The position numbers and the translations under genes are program-made. Positions 44,501 to 56,099 of a DNA stretch of 64,000 nt are shown here, one piece after another; the first letter of the stretch is position 1, and each line of letters starts with the position of its first letter. The notes under the pieces were generated by a model, which did not search any database, was not told the origin of the DNA, and saw only the letters and a program-made list of their open reading frames with translations. Source of the stretch: Vicia villosa (taxonomy: Eukaryota > Streptophyta > Magnoliopsida > Fabales > Fabaceae); assembly GCF_029867415.1 (NCBI RefSeq), contig NC_081180.1, positions 142,972,731-143,036,730 of the forward strand. Reading direction: 5' to 3'.

Positions 44501-45937
44501 CTAAAACTTTGATGAAGAGCCGACTTCACGTTCTAACATCTTCTTCTGTTTCTTGAGCTGAGCGTTCTCTGACGTGAGCTGATCGATGATCCAGGAAGCA
44601 GGAGGGATATGATGAGAAAGTGACGATTGTGTCACTTGTCGATCGAGTACTTCAAGTAACTCATCCTTCCTTCTTAGGATGTTTTGAATCTCAACATTTT
44701 CCGTGTTGACAATTCGATACTTGTTCCTCCAAGCATTCCTTTCTTGGCATACCTTGTTTAATGCCGCTTGCAGTTTTTCAACATCAGTGGAGAAAAGGTA
44801 AATTGGTTCCCTTAGGGGAATAGGTTCTTGATGTTGATATGGCATCCTGAGCTTGAATGCTCTGATGCGTACCCATTGAAGGTAAGGATCCAGGGAGATG
44901 CAAAGATGTTTTCCTAACAATCTTCTCCCTTTGCTGTGAACAAGACGCCAGGCTTGGACAATTTCCTTCTTCAGCATGTTGCCATGATCGTCGATGTTCT
45001 TGAAGAACAGACCCTCCAATTGGATGTTACTTGGAATATTTTTCATGGGATAGCCGTATTGACGACGGGCTAAAGCTGGATTGTAACTAATTCCTCCCTT
45101 AGTTCCAATAAGGGGTACGTTGGGAAAACTTCCGCAACTGAAGATGATCTTGGTTTCGTCGTTGTCAGGACTACACCAATCAATGTCTGTATGAGTGAGA
45201 GACATGATTTTCTGTGACCAGTAAAGGCCATCCCTCATGTTCCAGAAAGTGCTAGACTTCGGCAGGTGTGAAACGAACCATTCGTATAACAACGGTACGC
45301 AGCATGTGATTAATCCTCCTCGCTGCAGGTTTCTTGAATGCACAGAGTGATAAGCATCCGCAAGCAAGGTTGGAACTGGATTTCCAATTAAGAAGATCTT
45401 AATTGCGTTGATGTCAACGAAATCGTTAATGTTAGGGAACAAAAACAATCCGTAGATAAGCAAAGCCAAGATTTCCTCAAAAGCGCTCATATCTTGGATG
45501 CTGACGAAGTACCGAGCTTGATCAAACAGGAATTTGGAGGGCAATCCTTGAATTCCTCCTCTACTCACCATATGAGTTCTGATGTCGACTACGTTCAAAG
45601 GAGTAGTTGCAGCAATGATAATGTCGTCATGATTCTTTTCCAAACCGGAGTACGGATCTTGCGCGTACACGGGTATTCCAATCAGACGAGAGTACTCCTC
45701 TAACGTAGGCATGAGCTGATAATCTGGAAAGGTGAAGCAGTGATACGTTGGATCGTAAAACTGTACCAAGGTGGGAAGGATCCCATCCACCATGTTGGTA
45801 TTGAGCAAAGGCAGAAGTTTTCCATACTTCTCCTTGAAAGCCTGGGGGTTGACCACCAGTTTTCCGAGCTTTCCCAGTTCCTCGACCTGGGGAATCTTGA
45901 AGGTGTATTTCCTAGCTCTCTTTCTTCCGTAATCCAT
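44501..45937 (-). CDS. Ogre ORF1 protein (478 aa), upstream of gag
   Basis: The first ATG in frame is at 45937 (MDYGRKRARKYTFK); the frame is open 51 nt further upstream without an ATG. The protein resembles the ORF1 product of Ogre elements and DUF7745-type plant proteins, with LVQFYDPTYHCFTFPDYQL, TLEEYSRLIGIPV and GLFLFPNINDFVDI. It ends in a coiled coil (about residues 395-475, NAQLKKQKKMLEREV). The biochemical role of Ogre ORF1 is not established. It is intact here and separated from gag by 289 bp. Confidence 0.88.
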   Translation of the reverse strand: MDYGRKRARKYTFKIPQVEELGKLGKLVVNPQAFKEKYGKLLPLLNTNMVDGILPTLVQFYDPTYHCFTFPDYQLMPTLEEYSRLIGIPVYAQDPYSGLEKNHDDIIIAATTPLNVVDIRTHMVSRGGIQGLPSKFLFDQARYFVSIQDMSAFEEILALLIYGLFLFPNINDFVDINAIKIFLIGNPVPTLLADAYHSVHSRNLQRGGLITCCVPLLYEWFVSHLPKSSTFWNMRDGLYWSQKIMSLTHTDIDWCSPDNDETKIIFSCGSFPNVPLIGTKGGISYNPALARRQYGYPMKNIPSNIQLEGLFFKNIDDHGNMLKKEIVQAWRLVHSKGRRLLGKHLCISLDPYLQWVRIRAFKLRMPYQHQEPIPLREPIYLFSTDVEKLQAALNKVCQERNAWRNKYRIVNTENVEIQNILRRKDELLEVLDRQVTQSSLSHHIPPASWIIDQLTSENAQLKKQKKMLEREVGSSSKF

Positions 45938-46736
45938 GGTATAGATCCTTAAGTCCTTTCTCCGTTTCTCTCTTTCTATGAAGTTCAAAACGTTCGTTAT
46001 TTAGTTTCCTTGAAAAACGACTCGAAAAAGACTCTTTTTGTTGTTTTTAGTTGTTTATTAATGAATGATGCATGAATGCATGAATGCACACACAAGAGTT
46101 TTAAACAAACATGGCGTTGAAGGGTATAGTGGTCATGAAGTCAAAACGCAATCCCCGCCCCAATGGTAAACTAAGGATAAGGATTTTTGTACCTGTAGAA
46201 CGGGTTCTAGGGGTCTCAGAGTTTTTGCTCAACCTTAAAGATACGTTGACTGGTATCTATAAGAGAGTTTTCTCTGAGTGTAGTATCTGCGTGACAATTA
46301 CTTCCGTAATCACCGCTCTACGTCCTAAAAAAAAGGCTTTAAGTGGGGTTAATGTGTTTCTAGGTCCTCTTGGTACAAATCAGTCTCGGAATGCAGTGGC
46401 GCAGTTAATCACAACCAGCCACGCAAATCCCAAGAGTAGACTTGGAAACCAAGATTAGAGGGCCTTCACCGGGAAGACATTCTCCATCCTATCTTATGTT
46501 GCACTCAAATCCGGGTATAGGATTTCTCACCACAAGGGGGAATCAAGCCCTTTCCCGATACAGAATAAACAAAATAAACAAATATATATGCAACAAACAC
46601 ATGATATGACACAGAGGTTAGGCAGGACCTCTCTTGTTTGAGGGGGAATTTGGCATCCCTAATTCCTCATTGGGGCTGGACCAGCAACAGGTCAACCATT
46701 GGTTTGGATGAAAAACCAAGGTTTTTAACACTTATA
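45938..46736 (-). other. Ogre leader between primer-binding site and ORF1
   Basis: Non-coding leader. It shares a short motif with the LTR (ccttcaccgggaagacattc at about 46463-46482 and 49227-49246). A plus-strand open frame at 46111-46458 runs against the element and is not supported as a gene. Confidence 0.65.
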
Positions 46737-46754
46737 TCCCCAGCAGAGTCGCCA
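46737..46754 (-). other. Primer-binding site of Ogre
   Basis: On the minus strand TGGCGACTCTGCTGGGGA, six bases after the LTR end (…CCACCACA). This is the site that I associate with Ogre elements and tRNA-Arg priming (from memory). It fixes the 5' LTR boundary at 46761. Confidence 0.88.
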
Positions 46755-47689
46755 TTTTTCTGTGGTGGTCGTTTTCTTTACCTCCCCGTTTCACTTGGGA
46801 GGACGGCACGCTAAACCCTTCACGCGAAATTTGGAAGGAGAATGCGCCCGTGGTGGGATGAATTTTATTTCAGTTCTTCCTACGATATCACACGAACTTT
46901 CTTATTGGTCCTACGAGTAGGAAAGGGAAAAAAAGATCTCAACTAAACCCTAGGAGTTTGCTAAGTGTGGGGATTTCACCTAGACTAGAAATTCTGGAGT
47001 CCGGGAGGTCGGTTATACATAGGGAAGTGTTTAAACACCCTACATATCTGTAGTACTCTACAGGAACCTTCTCTGTGTCATTGTGATTGTGTTTGTTGCT
47101 AATGATTGGGAAAGTTTCTCCTTTGTGTTAGGAGAGAGAATTGAATTGATTAAAGAAAGACAGACAGATAGACAGACTAACTATTTTTGGTATTTTATTA
47201 GCTCGCTGAGATTCCTTGTGAACCTCATGCCTACATATCCCTAGTGGAAGTCAGAGCTTAATGTAGTTCGGGGAACTAACTAGGGAAATTACTTGTTTTT
47301 GGTGCCTTGCTTGAAGCTCAAGGTTGAAGCTTGGAATTAAATCTCTGTTTACAGTAAAGAGACATGAAATCATCTTTACAGAGAGGTATTTGTACTATTC
47401 TACCACAAACATTTAAAAGTGACAGAATAACTGAATTCATTTCATTCAAGAGGGGGACCTTACTTGTGTATGTGCAAGTATACCAGTCAAATGCCTCTTA
47501 AATGAAAGAAAGATGCTCATCCAAATTAGGGAAAGTTACCACATGTCTGGGTTTTACTGCCAGCTCATGCCTTTCAAAATCCTAAATGGGAGACTTGATT
47601 AAAATGAAATGTAATGTTTGTTTGTTTGAATGTGGTAGAGTAGTAAAAATATCTCTCTATAGAGATAAGCTATGTCTATCTACTATATA

Positions 47690-49060
47690 AAAGATTTGAC
47701 TTTAGCTGGCTTGTATGAGGCCCAAGCTTGAGGCTTTTTGATTGATTAATTAATTATTATTGACTCTGGGAGATGAATCCACTGGGGATTAATTACAGGG
47801 TATTTTTGTGTTCTGTACAAAGCCCAGAATTGAGGCTGACTCTACTTAGGGAGACTCTATTTATGTGCCTTGTACAAAGCCCAAGGTTGTGGCTGATTGC
47901 TGAGGATAATTGAATTTTTGAGACTATGAATGACTCTATTTTGTGTGCCTTGTATAAAGCCCAAGGTTGTGGCTGACTCTAGCTAGGGAAAACATTATTT
48001 TCTGCCTTGTACAAAGCCCAAGGTTGTGGCAGACTCTTAAATAAACTGAGTATGGATGACTCTATGGGGAAAAGATCCTAGGTGTTAGGAATCTTTGACA
48101 CATGAAAATATGGTTTATCTGCCTTGTACAAAGCCCAAGGTTGTGGCTACTGAGTGATGAAGAACTCACTGGGGAGACTCTATTATCTGCCTTGTACAAT
48201 GCCCAAGGTTGAGGCTGACTCTTGACAGGGGAGTTTTATTGTTTGGGTGCCTTGTATGAAGCCCAAGGTTGAGGCTAACTATTTTTGTTGGTTTTGACTC
48301 TACTGAGGAGATTTTATTTATTAAAAGACTGTTTTTCTTTGGAAGCTAACCCTTTCCAGGGATTTTGACTCAGCTGGAGAAATTATTTGGTAAAAGACTG
48401 ACTTTATCATGTTTTTTTGGGGGCTGACCCTTTCCAGGGGTTTTGACTCTTTTGGGGAAATTATCTCCTAAGAGAAATGAATCCTTATTATTGACATTTA
48501 TTAATTGACTTTGGAGGCTAACTCTTTCCAGGGATTTTATTAAAAATGAAAGAATGTGTGGAAGCTAACCCTTTCCAGGGATTTTATTAAAAAATGAAAG
48601 AATGTGTGGAAGCTAACCCTTTCCAGGGATTTATATGATTGAAAAATGGATGGCAGAAAGATTATCTAATGGAGACTTCTTGTTTAAAGCCCAAGATGAA
48701 GGCTGACACATGCTGAGGAGAAAATAAACATAGATCCTAGACTCTGCTAAGGAAGATTGATGAAGATAAGGGTGACAGAGACTGTCCATGTCTCTCATTC
48801 CAAAAGGTGTACTCAATGTGAAATTGAGACAAACTTAGCTTGTTTAAAGTCTGGTTTAAATTGGAAGAAACTCACCAGGGTAGGCTAAAAGGTGACTAAA
48901 AGACCTGTTCCTATGTTTATAAGAAACCTGATGGGTCCTTGTATACAAGCTCAAGAGGAAGCTGGAAATGCTTTTAAGAAGCCTGTGGGTCCTTGTACAA
49001 AGCCCAAGAGGAGGCTAATCGAGGGTCCTTGTTATAGCACAAGAGAAAGCTTATGTAGTT
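47690..49060. repeat. Interspersed short repeats within the Ogre 5' LTR
   Basis: About ten copies of tgccttgtacaaagcccaag followed by gttgtggctgactct at irregular spacing (47700-48260, again at 48990). A second family, gaagctaaccctttccaggg, has about six copies at 48340-48630, three of them nearly tandem with a step of about 49-50 bp. Confidence 0.85.
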
Positions 49061-49266
49061 TTGAACTTATTTTGGCTCTAAGCAAATGGGTAAGAGGTTT
49101 CACCGGGAATAATTCCTCTTTGGGTGGATGTGTCCTATATTTTGGATTCTAAGGTTTTTGCCAAGATGTTTCACCGGGAATAATTCATCTTGGTGGTTTG
49201 AACTACAGATCTCTAATTAGGAAAGAGCCTTCACCGGGAAGACATTCTCAATCCTAGGCCATATTC

Positions 49267-49271
<5 letters not shown>

Positions 49272-49344
<73 letters not shown>
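49272..49344. repeat. (AT)n microsatellite in the Ogre 5' LTR
   Basis: About 36 AT units. Confidence 0.95.
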
Positions 49345-49347
<3 letters not shown>

Positions 49348-50218
49348 TAACTGTCCTAGGGTTTATACTCAAACGTAGTTCTAAACTAATATATATGAAC
49401 AGTTTATATTTGACAGTAATTTAAATAAAGACTGTAAATTGAAAGCTTGTAAAGCCTAACCTGGATGGAGTGGAGGCCATTGAAGAAGTATGTACAGAGC
49501 CTCACCAGTAATTTTTGTTGTTTTGTTGATAACAATTGAGTATATATATGATAAACAGTTAATGGTTTTTGAAAACAGAAGAAGTGAAGATGGACAAAGG
49601 TCACATAGGTATCTGAAGAGTTTCACCGGGAATAATGCCCTTCAAATACCAGAAGAATGTTTTGAAAACAGAAAGAAGATTTTGAAAATACAGTTTTGAA
49701 AACAAGCTAAGAAGAGAAGGTTTTTGGGACTTACACTCTATTAGAGGCCCAGTACTTTACAGTACTGGTGTAAAAGCAATTTGAAAAATGATTTGGAATG
49801 ATGCAAGGTTTTGTTGTTTGAAAACCTTAATCATCCGTTTAATCAGAGATTGAAAACAGTTTTGAATATTGACAAAAGTCAACTTAATTAAGGCAAAGAT
49901 GAAATCTATACCCAATTAAGACCTAAATAATTAGGGTTTTATCATAAAATTATTCACAAAGTAATTAGGTTAAAACAAAATGAAAATATATATTTTAAAG
50001 TATTTAAGAAAACATTTAAAACATACTATTTTAAACCTAATTAAAATACATGAAATAAATAATATTTTTATGATTTTTTTGATTATTCACAAAGTAAGTA
50101 TATTAAATAGCAAGTGTGTGAAAAATGAAGTAAAAATGATTTGATTTGATAAGTTTATTAATTGTGTGAAGTTTGTATAAAAAAAAGAATGAAAATGGAT
50201 GCTAAAAAATTGGTTTGG

Positions 50219-50291
50219 CCCTAGAGAGGTTCGAACCCACGCCCTTCATGATCACATTTCAAAACTTAACCAACTGAGCTGCGCGCGCAGC
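50219..50291 (-). other. tRNA-like sequence with Pol III boxes in the Ogre 5' LTR
   Basis: Second copy of the 31008-31080 relic. The B-box is unchanged; the A-box first base differs (CAGCTCAGTTGG). Confidence 0.6.
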
Positions 50292-52765
50292 TTGTTAACT
50301 ATATACACTCAATATATTATATTTTCAGATAAGCCAGGAAATTCAAATTTTACGCGCGCCATGTTCATCTTCTTCCTCGAGCTTCAGATTTTCAAATTCC
50401 TAACTCTCTGGTTTCTCAACTAAATGGCATGATGTAAACATCAATCTCACTCGTTTTTGGACAAGGAACATGATTATGGGCTCAGAATTCATTTATTCTA
50501 AGTGTAACTAACGAATTTCATTATGAACACGAAGAACACATAAACCCTAATTTTAAAATTAAATGATGCACAGGATGAATAAATGAATGATGATAGAGGG
50601 TTTTCAATCCTCTGATGATGCTGAACAAGATAGAATCGAGCTTTACCACAAAGAGTGCTTAAATTAAAGAGGTGGAGTTCAGAAACTTACCTCTGAAAAT
50701 GGAGGTCGTGAGGATGATGGAGAGCACCTGGGCTTGAATGAATGATCTCAATAGCTTCCCTGAGACTCAATGATGCTAACTGAATGCTTATTGCAGCCTG
50801 AATCCTTCTGAATTGTTCTATGGACCTCCCTCGATTTCAGCTTCAAGTGAACATGGAGGGTGTTGATTCTTGAGTTACAGATGAGCTGCAGCCATCTGGT
50901 TAGCTTCACTATGACCTGAGGAGTGTGCCTGGATGATTGGCTTGGCTCGGAACCTCCTGAATTACTCCATGGACCTCCAACTGCAAATGCTCCAAAGTGA
51001 GAGCAACAATGGTGTTCCTCCACTTACAGAAGTGATCCAGGTGCTTGGATCACCTCAAATGACCTCCCTTGAGATGTTAGAATGTTCACTTCCCAAAGAT
51101 GAGCTCTGGTTTGAAGAAATCGATTCTTCTTGCCAAAGAACTTTGAAAAACAATGAACATGAGAAGAGAAAGAGAAAGCAAGGAATATGGTTGCTTTGGT
51201 GTGTTTTTGAATGAGGAATGCCTCTGTATTTATAGGCAAATGGATCAGTATAGCTGCAGAGGAGTGAGCTTCCTTAGTGAAGTAAGTTTGGTTTCTTAGC
51301 CATGAAGAAATTTCAAAGAATATCCAAGTGTGATCATTGCATTTTCGATCCACCTCCCCTATCCATTGATTCTATCTGATCTTAGGGTACAATTCAGATG
51401 CAAAGTGAGCTCTAATTGGTTGGTGAGAAGATTCCTTGGGTGATTCATCAATTTGCCATAAATTCACAAATGTAATCATTACATAATCACATGTTCTTGT
51501 TTTAGGAATCTTCTTCAATTATCATGGCATGGTGAAAATGAATGCATGGCATGTTTTCAGATGTGTTATGGGTCGTGTAGCATCCATAATTGAGGTCATG
51601 TGCACAAAATTTCAAAGTTCAAAAATGATGCATGACCTATAATTTTACTTCATGAGGCCAACTTTGAACAAGCATAACTCTTAGCTCAAATTGAATTTGG
51701 AGAAGGTTGAACACAATTTGGAAAGCCCTAAACATCTACTTTAAATCATTAGTTTATGTCTTCTTCAGAATCATTTGGGAAATTTGTGAAAAATGAGCCC
51801 AAAGTTGGATGAAAACTAGGTTAAAATACTTAGAAAAATTTCTAAGTGTTTATGACCTAAACTTCAAAATTTCCAAAACTTCATAAATGATTGATCTTTT
51901 GAAAAAAGTTCCTTTGTAAGATGTTGTTTTATTTTGCAAGATCTACAACTTTCATGTTGGAAGTTTTTTGAGTTGTGTAGGTGAAATTTTGAGTTCTCAC
52001 CATGCCTTCAAAAACCCTAATTCCCGACTTTTTGCTCCTTGATGAATTTCTTTGAATTTCTTTGGTCAAATGACTTTAATATCCATATATTGATGATATT
52101 GATCTTTGAAAGTCATTTTTTGACCAAAAACCTTAAAAGTCAAAGGTGATCCCCTACAGTTGACTTTTGCCTGACAAAGTGAATTTTTGGACTTTTGTGT
52201 AGAAACAAGATCTTATCCTCAAATGAATGATGTAAATGGATTATATTGAGGTAGTAGAGACTCTTGAATCATGTCTTGAGTTTTGGATTCATGCCCTGAT
52301 TAAAAGTCAATTATCTTGGTGAATTAGGTCAAAAACCCTAATTGTCGACCAGAGGACAATGATGACTGTAGACTTTGAACTGAGGTGTAATGTCCAGTGG
52401 ATCTTGTCATGTGAGTTATTTGAAGATGATTGATGTCTTTGAATGGTCTCCTGGGGCTTTTTAGGGTTTCCCAAAAGTGATCCCTGATTTTAGTCCTTGA
52501 TAGGCTCCAAACCCTAGTCTGTTGATCTGAGTAATCCTGTGCTTAGATGACTGGGTGTCTTAATAAATCATAGGTGTAATAATGAGGCTTTTGAGTCTTA
52601 TGATTGTATTAGAGACTAATCTCTCTATTGATTGATCCTTTGCCTGAGTTTTCTTGTCTTTGAACACCCTCGATTGAATGTCAGGCTGCTCTGGGTACTT
52701 GCTTTGACTTGATGAAAATCCTGAAGATATGTCATCTCAGGGGGGTCAAAAATTAGGGTATGACA

Positions 52766-53516
52766 GCTTGTATCGGTTAAAGATATCAAATTAGTTGGCT
52801 TAAAATCTCATGACTGCCATGTCTTAATGCAACAACTACTACTAGTGGCTATTCGTGGGATATTGCCTAACAATGTTAGGAAGACTATAACTAGGTTGTG
52901 CTTGTTTTTCAATGCAATTTGTTGCAAAGCCATTGATCGATTAAAGTTAGAAGATTTGGAAAATGAGACTGCATTTATCTTGTGCCAATTAAAGATGTTT
53001 TTTCCTCCTTCATTTTTTGACATTATGGTTCACTTGATTGTTCATCTAGTAAGGGAGATTAGATTATGTGGTCCAATTTTTTTATGGTGGATGTATCCAA
53101 TAGAGCGATACATGAAGATCCTAAAAGGGTAAACCAAAAACCCACACCGTCCAGAAGCATCGATTATTGAGAGGTACATTGCAGAAGAAGCAATTGAGTT
53201 TTATTCTAACTATTTGTCGGAAGTGAATGCTGTAGGGGTTCCCAAGTCTCGTCATGATGGAAGATGTGAGGGTGTGGGTACACAAGGTTTAAAGATCAAG
53301 AGCTTAAGTATTGATGTGGTTGTTCAAGCACATTTGTATATATTGAATAACACAGATGAAGTTCAACCTTACTTATCTGCTCACAAAGGCATCATAAAGA
53401 AAAAGTACCCTAAGATGAATGAAAGAGGTTTGTTAAAAGAGCGTAATAAGAGTTTCTCTGAGTGGTTTAAAGAAAAAATTGCTAGTGATGATAGTGCTTC
53501 AAAATTGGTGTGTTAA
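52766..53516 (+). pseudogene. CACTA-3 TNP2-type transposase, C-terminal part (DUF4218)
   Basis: Resumes directly after the Ogre LTR with LVSVKDIKLVGLKSHDCHV, then MFFPPSFFDIMVHLIVHLVR and WMYPIERYMKILKG. This matches DUF4218 of the CACTA-1 transposase (from about residue 607). A stop lies at 53130-53132 and the frame ends near 53516. The DUF4216 domain is missing: sequence jumps straight into the TNPA-like gene, so a second deletion joined the two genes. Confidence 0.88.
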
Positions 53517-55760
53517 AGACAAGGATGGTAAAATTAAGGATCCGTTGAAGAAGGAATGGATTAAATATGCGGGAGAGAGATGGAGAGGTTCTAAGACACA
53601 ATTCACAGACAAATATGTTAATAATCCCAAAAAAGATCTCGCTCCTACACATATGAGGTATAATTTTATTAAAAAAGAAGTATGGTAAGAGTTTCTGAAG
53701 TCTCGAGATACCCCCGCATTTAAGGTTAGTAGGGGTTATATTTGAGTTTTTTTAATAACATTTTTATTATGTTTAGTGATAACTGTTTGATTTTATAATT
53801 AATAGAAAAAAAGTCTAAAGGATAGGGAAAATGTGGCTAGGAATGTATACCCACATGTATTATCTCGTGGAGGGTATCGCTTGCTCGAGGAGACAATTAA
53901 AAATGAAAGGATATCATCAAGAGATGATTCTACATTAGATGATAATGGTAGTCCATCTCCACCGTCACGCCATGAGTTATGGAAGAGAGCATGACAAAAG
54001 AAAGGAGGAGAATACACATCAAAGTCTACACAAGCTGTTGCGGAGAAAATTGTCAGTAAAACTTGGAAATTACTTCAAGTATCATTATATTTGTGATTAT
54101 TAAAAAACTATTGAATTTAGTTATGGTTTTTGCATTTTGTAGGATTCTCTAGTTGAAGAAGCTGAAAAAGGTGTCTTTGTTCCACATGGACGTAACGATA
54201 TCTTAACAGCAGCCATTGGAACATCTGAGCATGGCGGCCATGTTCGTGGTGTTGGAAAGCACCATAAACAAAGCACTTACTTTGGAAGATCGTCTTCACG
54301 TCAAGGAAAACATATAGATGTAAATGAACAACTTGAACAACTTTCATCAAATTTGGAAGCAAAACTTAGAGCTGATTTTGATCAAAAGTTGGTTGAAGAG
54401 CGTAAGGCGTTGGAACAATCTTTTATGGAGAAACTTATGTCTATGGGTTTGTCGTAAAGCACAGATAATACTAAATGCATTGATAAAATGGAAGTAGTTG
54501 AAGGAAGCGGAAAAGGAAGTTGTTCAGCTGTAAAAGGAAGCACAAAAGATGTGGAAGTTGACGATGTTCAGAGATTGTTACTCATGGTTATGAAAATGGC
54601 TGACCAACACTTGGAAATGGATTTAAGTCATTTTAAATCTGCCACTAATTTTTATATGTCAACTAAATGTATCAGAGAGTTGTTGATGGGTTTTCATTGG
54701 CTTGACGTGTCTACTCTGCAAGTTTGATGCACGTAAGTACATTTTCTTTTTTTATTACTTTCAATATCTATTAATAGGTTATATCTCCCATCACTTTGAA
54801 TTTAATGTTTATTTTAAAATTATTCAGGTATATTCATCGTGTATGTATTGATAATTCCACATCAGAAGTGTATGGATTTATGGACCCTGCTATGTGTATG
54901 TATTATGATGATGTGCCGAGATCTATAGCAGTTGTTAAAAAATACGTACAAGATAAGTTAATGTCCCAAAATAGAGTTTGTCACTTACTACCACTTATTC
55001 ATGGGTAAGTTTTTATGGAATTTTGTTTTCTATTTTTTAATTTTGATAACATAGATATTTTATGTGACTCTTGTATTTCCATAGACATGTACAGACAACA
55101 TTGGCAATTAATAGTCATGTGTCCAATAGACAATACTGTGGTCTTCTTTTGTTCACTTCATCGAGATATTGATAAAGCCACGAAGAAAATTATTTCAACG
55201 TAAGTTTATCTTTTATGTGAATTTTGTTATAATATAGTATATATCATATATATATACATAAATTATTACAAAAGTAATTTCATATTTTATGTGGCTTTAT
55301 ATGGATTTTTTTTTGAATTAGTGCTTTTGAGGTTCATCAATTTGCAAATGGCAATAGAAAAAAGGCTATTACATGGCTTAGGCCCAATATAAGTGTGATG
55401 TAAATTAAAATTCTATATTTAATTTTATGATAATTATTCACTAATTATGTCTTTCATTTGTAGACAAGGAAACAACATAACTCTAATGATTGTGGATACT
55501 ATGTGATGAAAAATATGTTGGACATTGTCTCTGCCAATATAACTGAATCTTGGATGCAGGTAATAAAATAACTCTAATTTGTTATTTACTTTGCATTTTG
55601 CAACTTAATGTGAATTTTCAAAGAATAACTCTATATTGTTATTTACGTATTGTAGGTATTTAATGATCCTACAGAATTGACACAAGAAGATTTGTATGAT
55701 TTGCGACTCCATTGAGAAAAATGTTTCTTTGAGTTATATAAAGAATAACTTTATGTTTCT
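53517..55760 (+). pseudogene. CACTA-3 TNPA-like gene with Ulp1-type protease domain, broken
   Basis: Probable exons: 53520-53725 (KYAGERWRGSKTQFTDKYV, transposase_24-like, a stop at 53686-53688), 53806-54050 (VARNVYPHVLSRGGYRLLEE, a stop near 53992), 54143-54727 (coiled coil LVEERKALEQSFMEKLMSMG, then more stops), 54830-55004, 55084-55200, 55319-55399, 55464-55560 and 55657-55715. The last five form a Ulp1/SENP (C48) fold: HWQLIVMCPIDNTVVFFCSL, then TRKQHNSNDCGYYVM with the Gln and Cys. The acidic member of the triad is replaced by Cys (FFCSL). Several stops outside the protease part mean no full product. Confidence 0.78.
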
Positions 55761-55861
55761 CGTGGATGCATGTTGTTATTTTGTAGTAGTAAACCGTGTG
55801 TAAACCTTTGTTACAATTTTGTATACTTGTGTATCCTGGATTAATACTTTTGTATATTTTG

Positions 55862-55865
<4 letters not shown>

Positions 55866-55937
<72 letters not shown>
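55866..55937. repeat. (AT)n microsatellite in CACTA-3
   Basis: About 36 AT units downstream of the TNPA-like remnant. Apparent Ile-Tyr repeat frames here are artefacts of the dinucleotide. Confidence 0.95.
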
Positions 55938-55940
<3 letters not shown>

Positions 55941-56099
55941 TCTTAGCTATTTGGTGCAATTAAATGTGGTATGTGTGTTGTGGGAAAAATATGCAAAATA
56001 GCAACCTAACTTTGATCTGTGTGGTATTTGAATCTTATATGAAAAATTAGGTATAAAATAAATTACTGGTTAAAATAGGAAAAAATAGGAAAAAACAAC

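Larger units (their letters stand above)
30896..52765 (-). mobile_element. Ogre-type Ty3/gypsy (Tat lineage) retrotransposon, 3' LTR truncated, 21.9 kb
   Basis: Read on the minus strand: 5' LTR 52765-46761, primer-binding site 46754-46737, ORF1 45937-44501, gag-pro 44211-40006, a 327 bp intron, RT-RNaseH-aRNaseH-integrase to 36216, a long 3' UTR with a minisatellite, a polypurine tract and 3' LTR 33554-30896. The LTR length, primer-binding site, extra ORF, intron and second RNase H are all Ogre hallmarks. The 3' LTR keeps only 2659 of about 6005 bp. Matching LTR parts differ at roughly 13 sites with no length change, so the insertion is recent. It lies inside the CACTA-3 transposase gene, whose codons resume at 52767. 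Confidence 0.93.
46761..52765 (-). repeat. Complete 5' LTR of Ogre, 6005 bp
   Basis: Starts TGTCATACCC at 52765 and ends CCACCACA at 46761. The U3-side 2659 bp are shared with 30896-33554; the rest exists only here. Contains a repeat-rich zone (47690-49060), an (AT)n tract and a tRNA-like relic. Immediately to the right is gcttg (52766-52770), whose left-hand target duplicate is lost. Confidence 0.9.

Noticed and set aside
40119..45952. Plus-strand frames opposite Ogre gag and ORF1 (for example 43675-44229)
   Set aside because: Shadows of the long minus-strand coding regions.
46111..46458. Plus-strand 115 aa gene in the Ogre leader
   Set aside because: It runs antisense through the leader between primer-binding site and ORF1, with no recognisable motif.
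55669..56001. Ile-Tyr repeat proteins at AT tracts (also near 58072 and 61325)
   Set aside because: Direct translation of (AT)n microsatellites.
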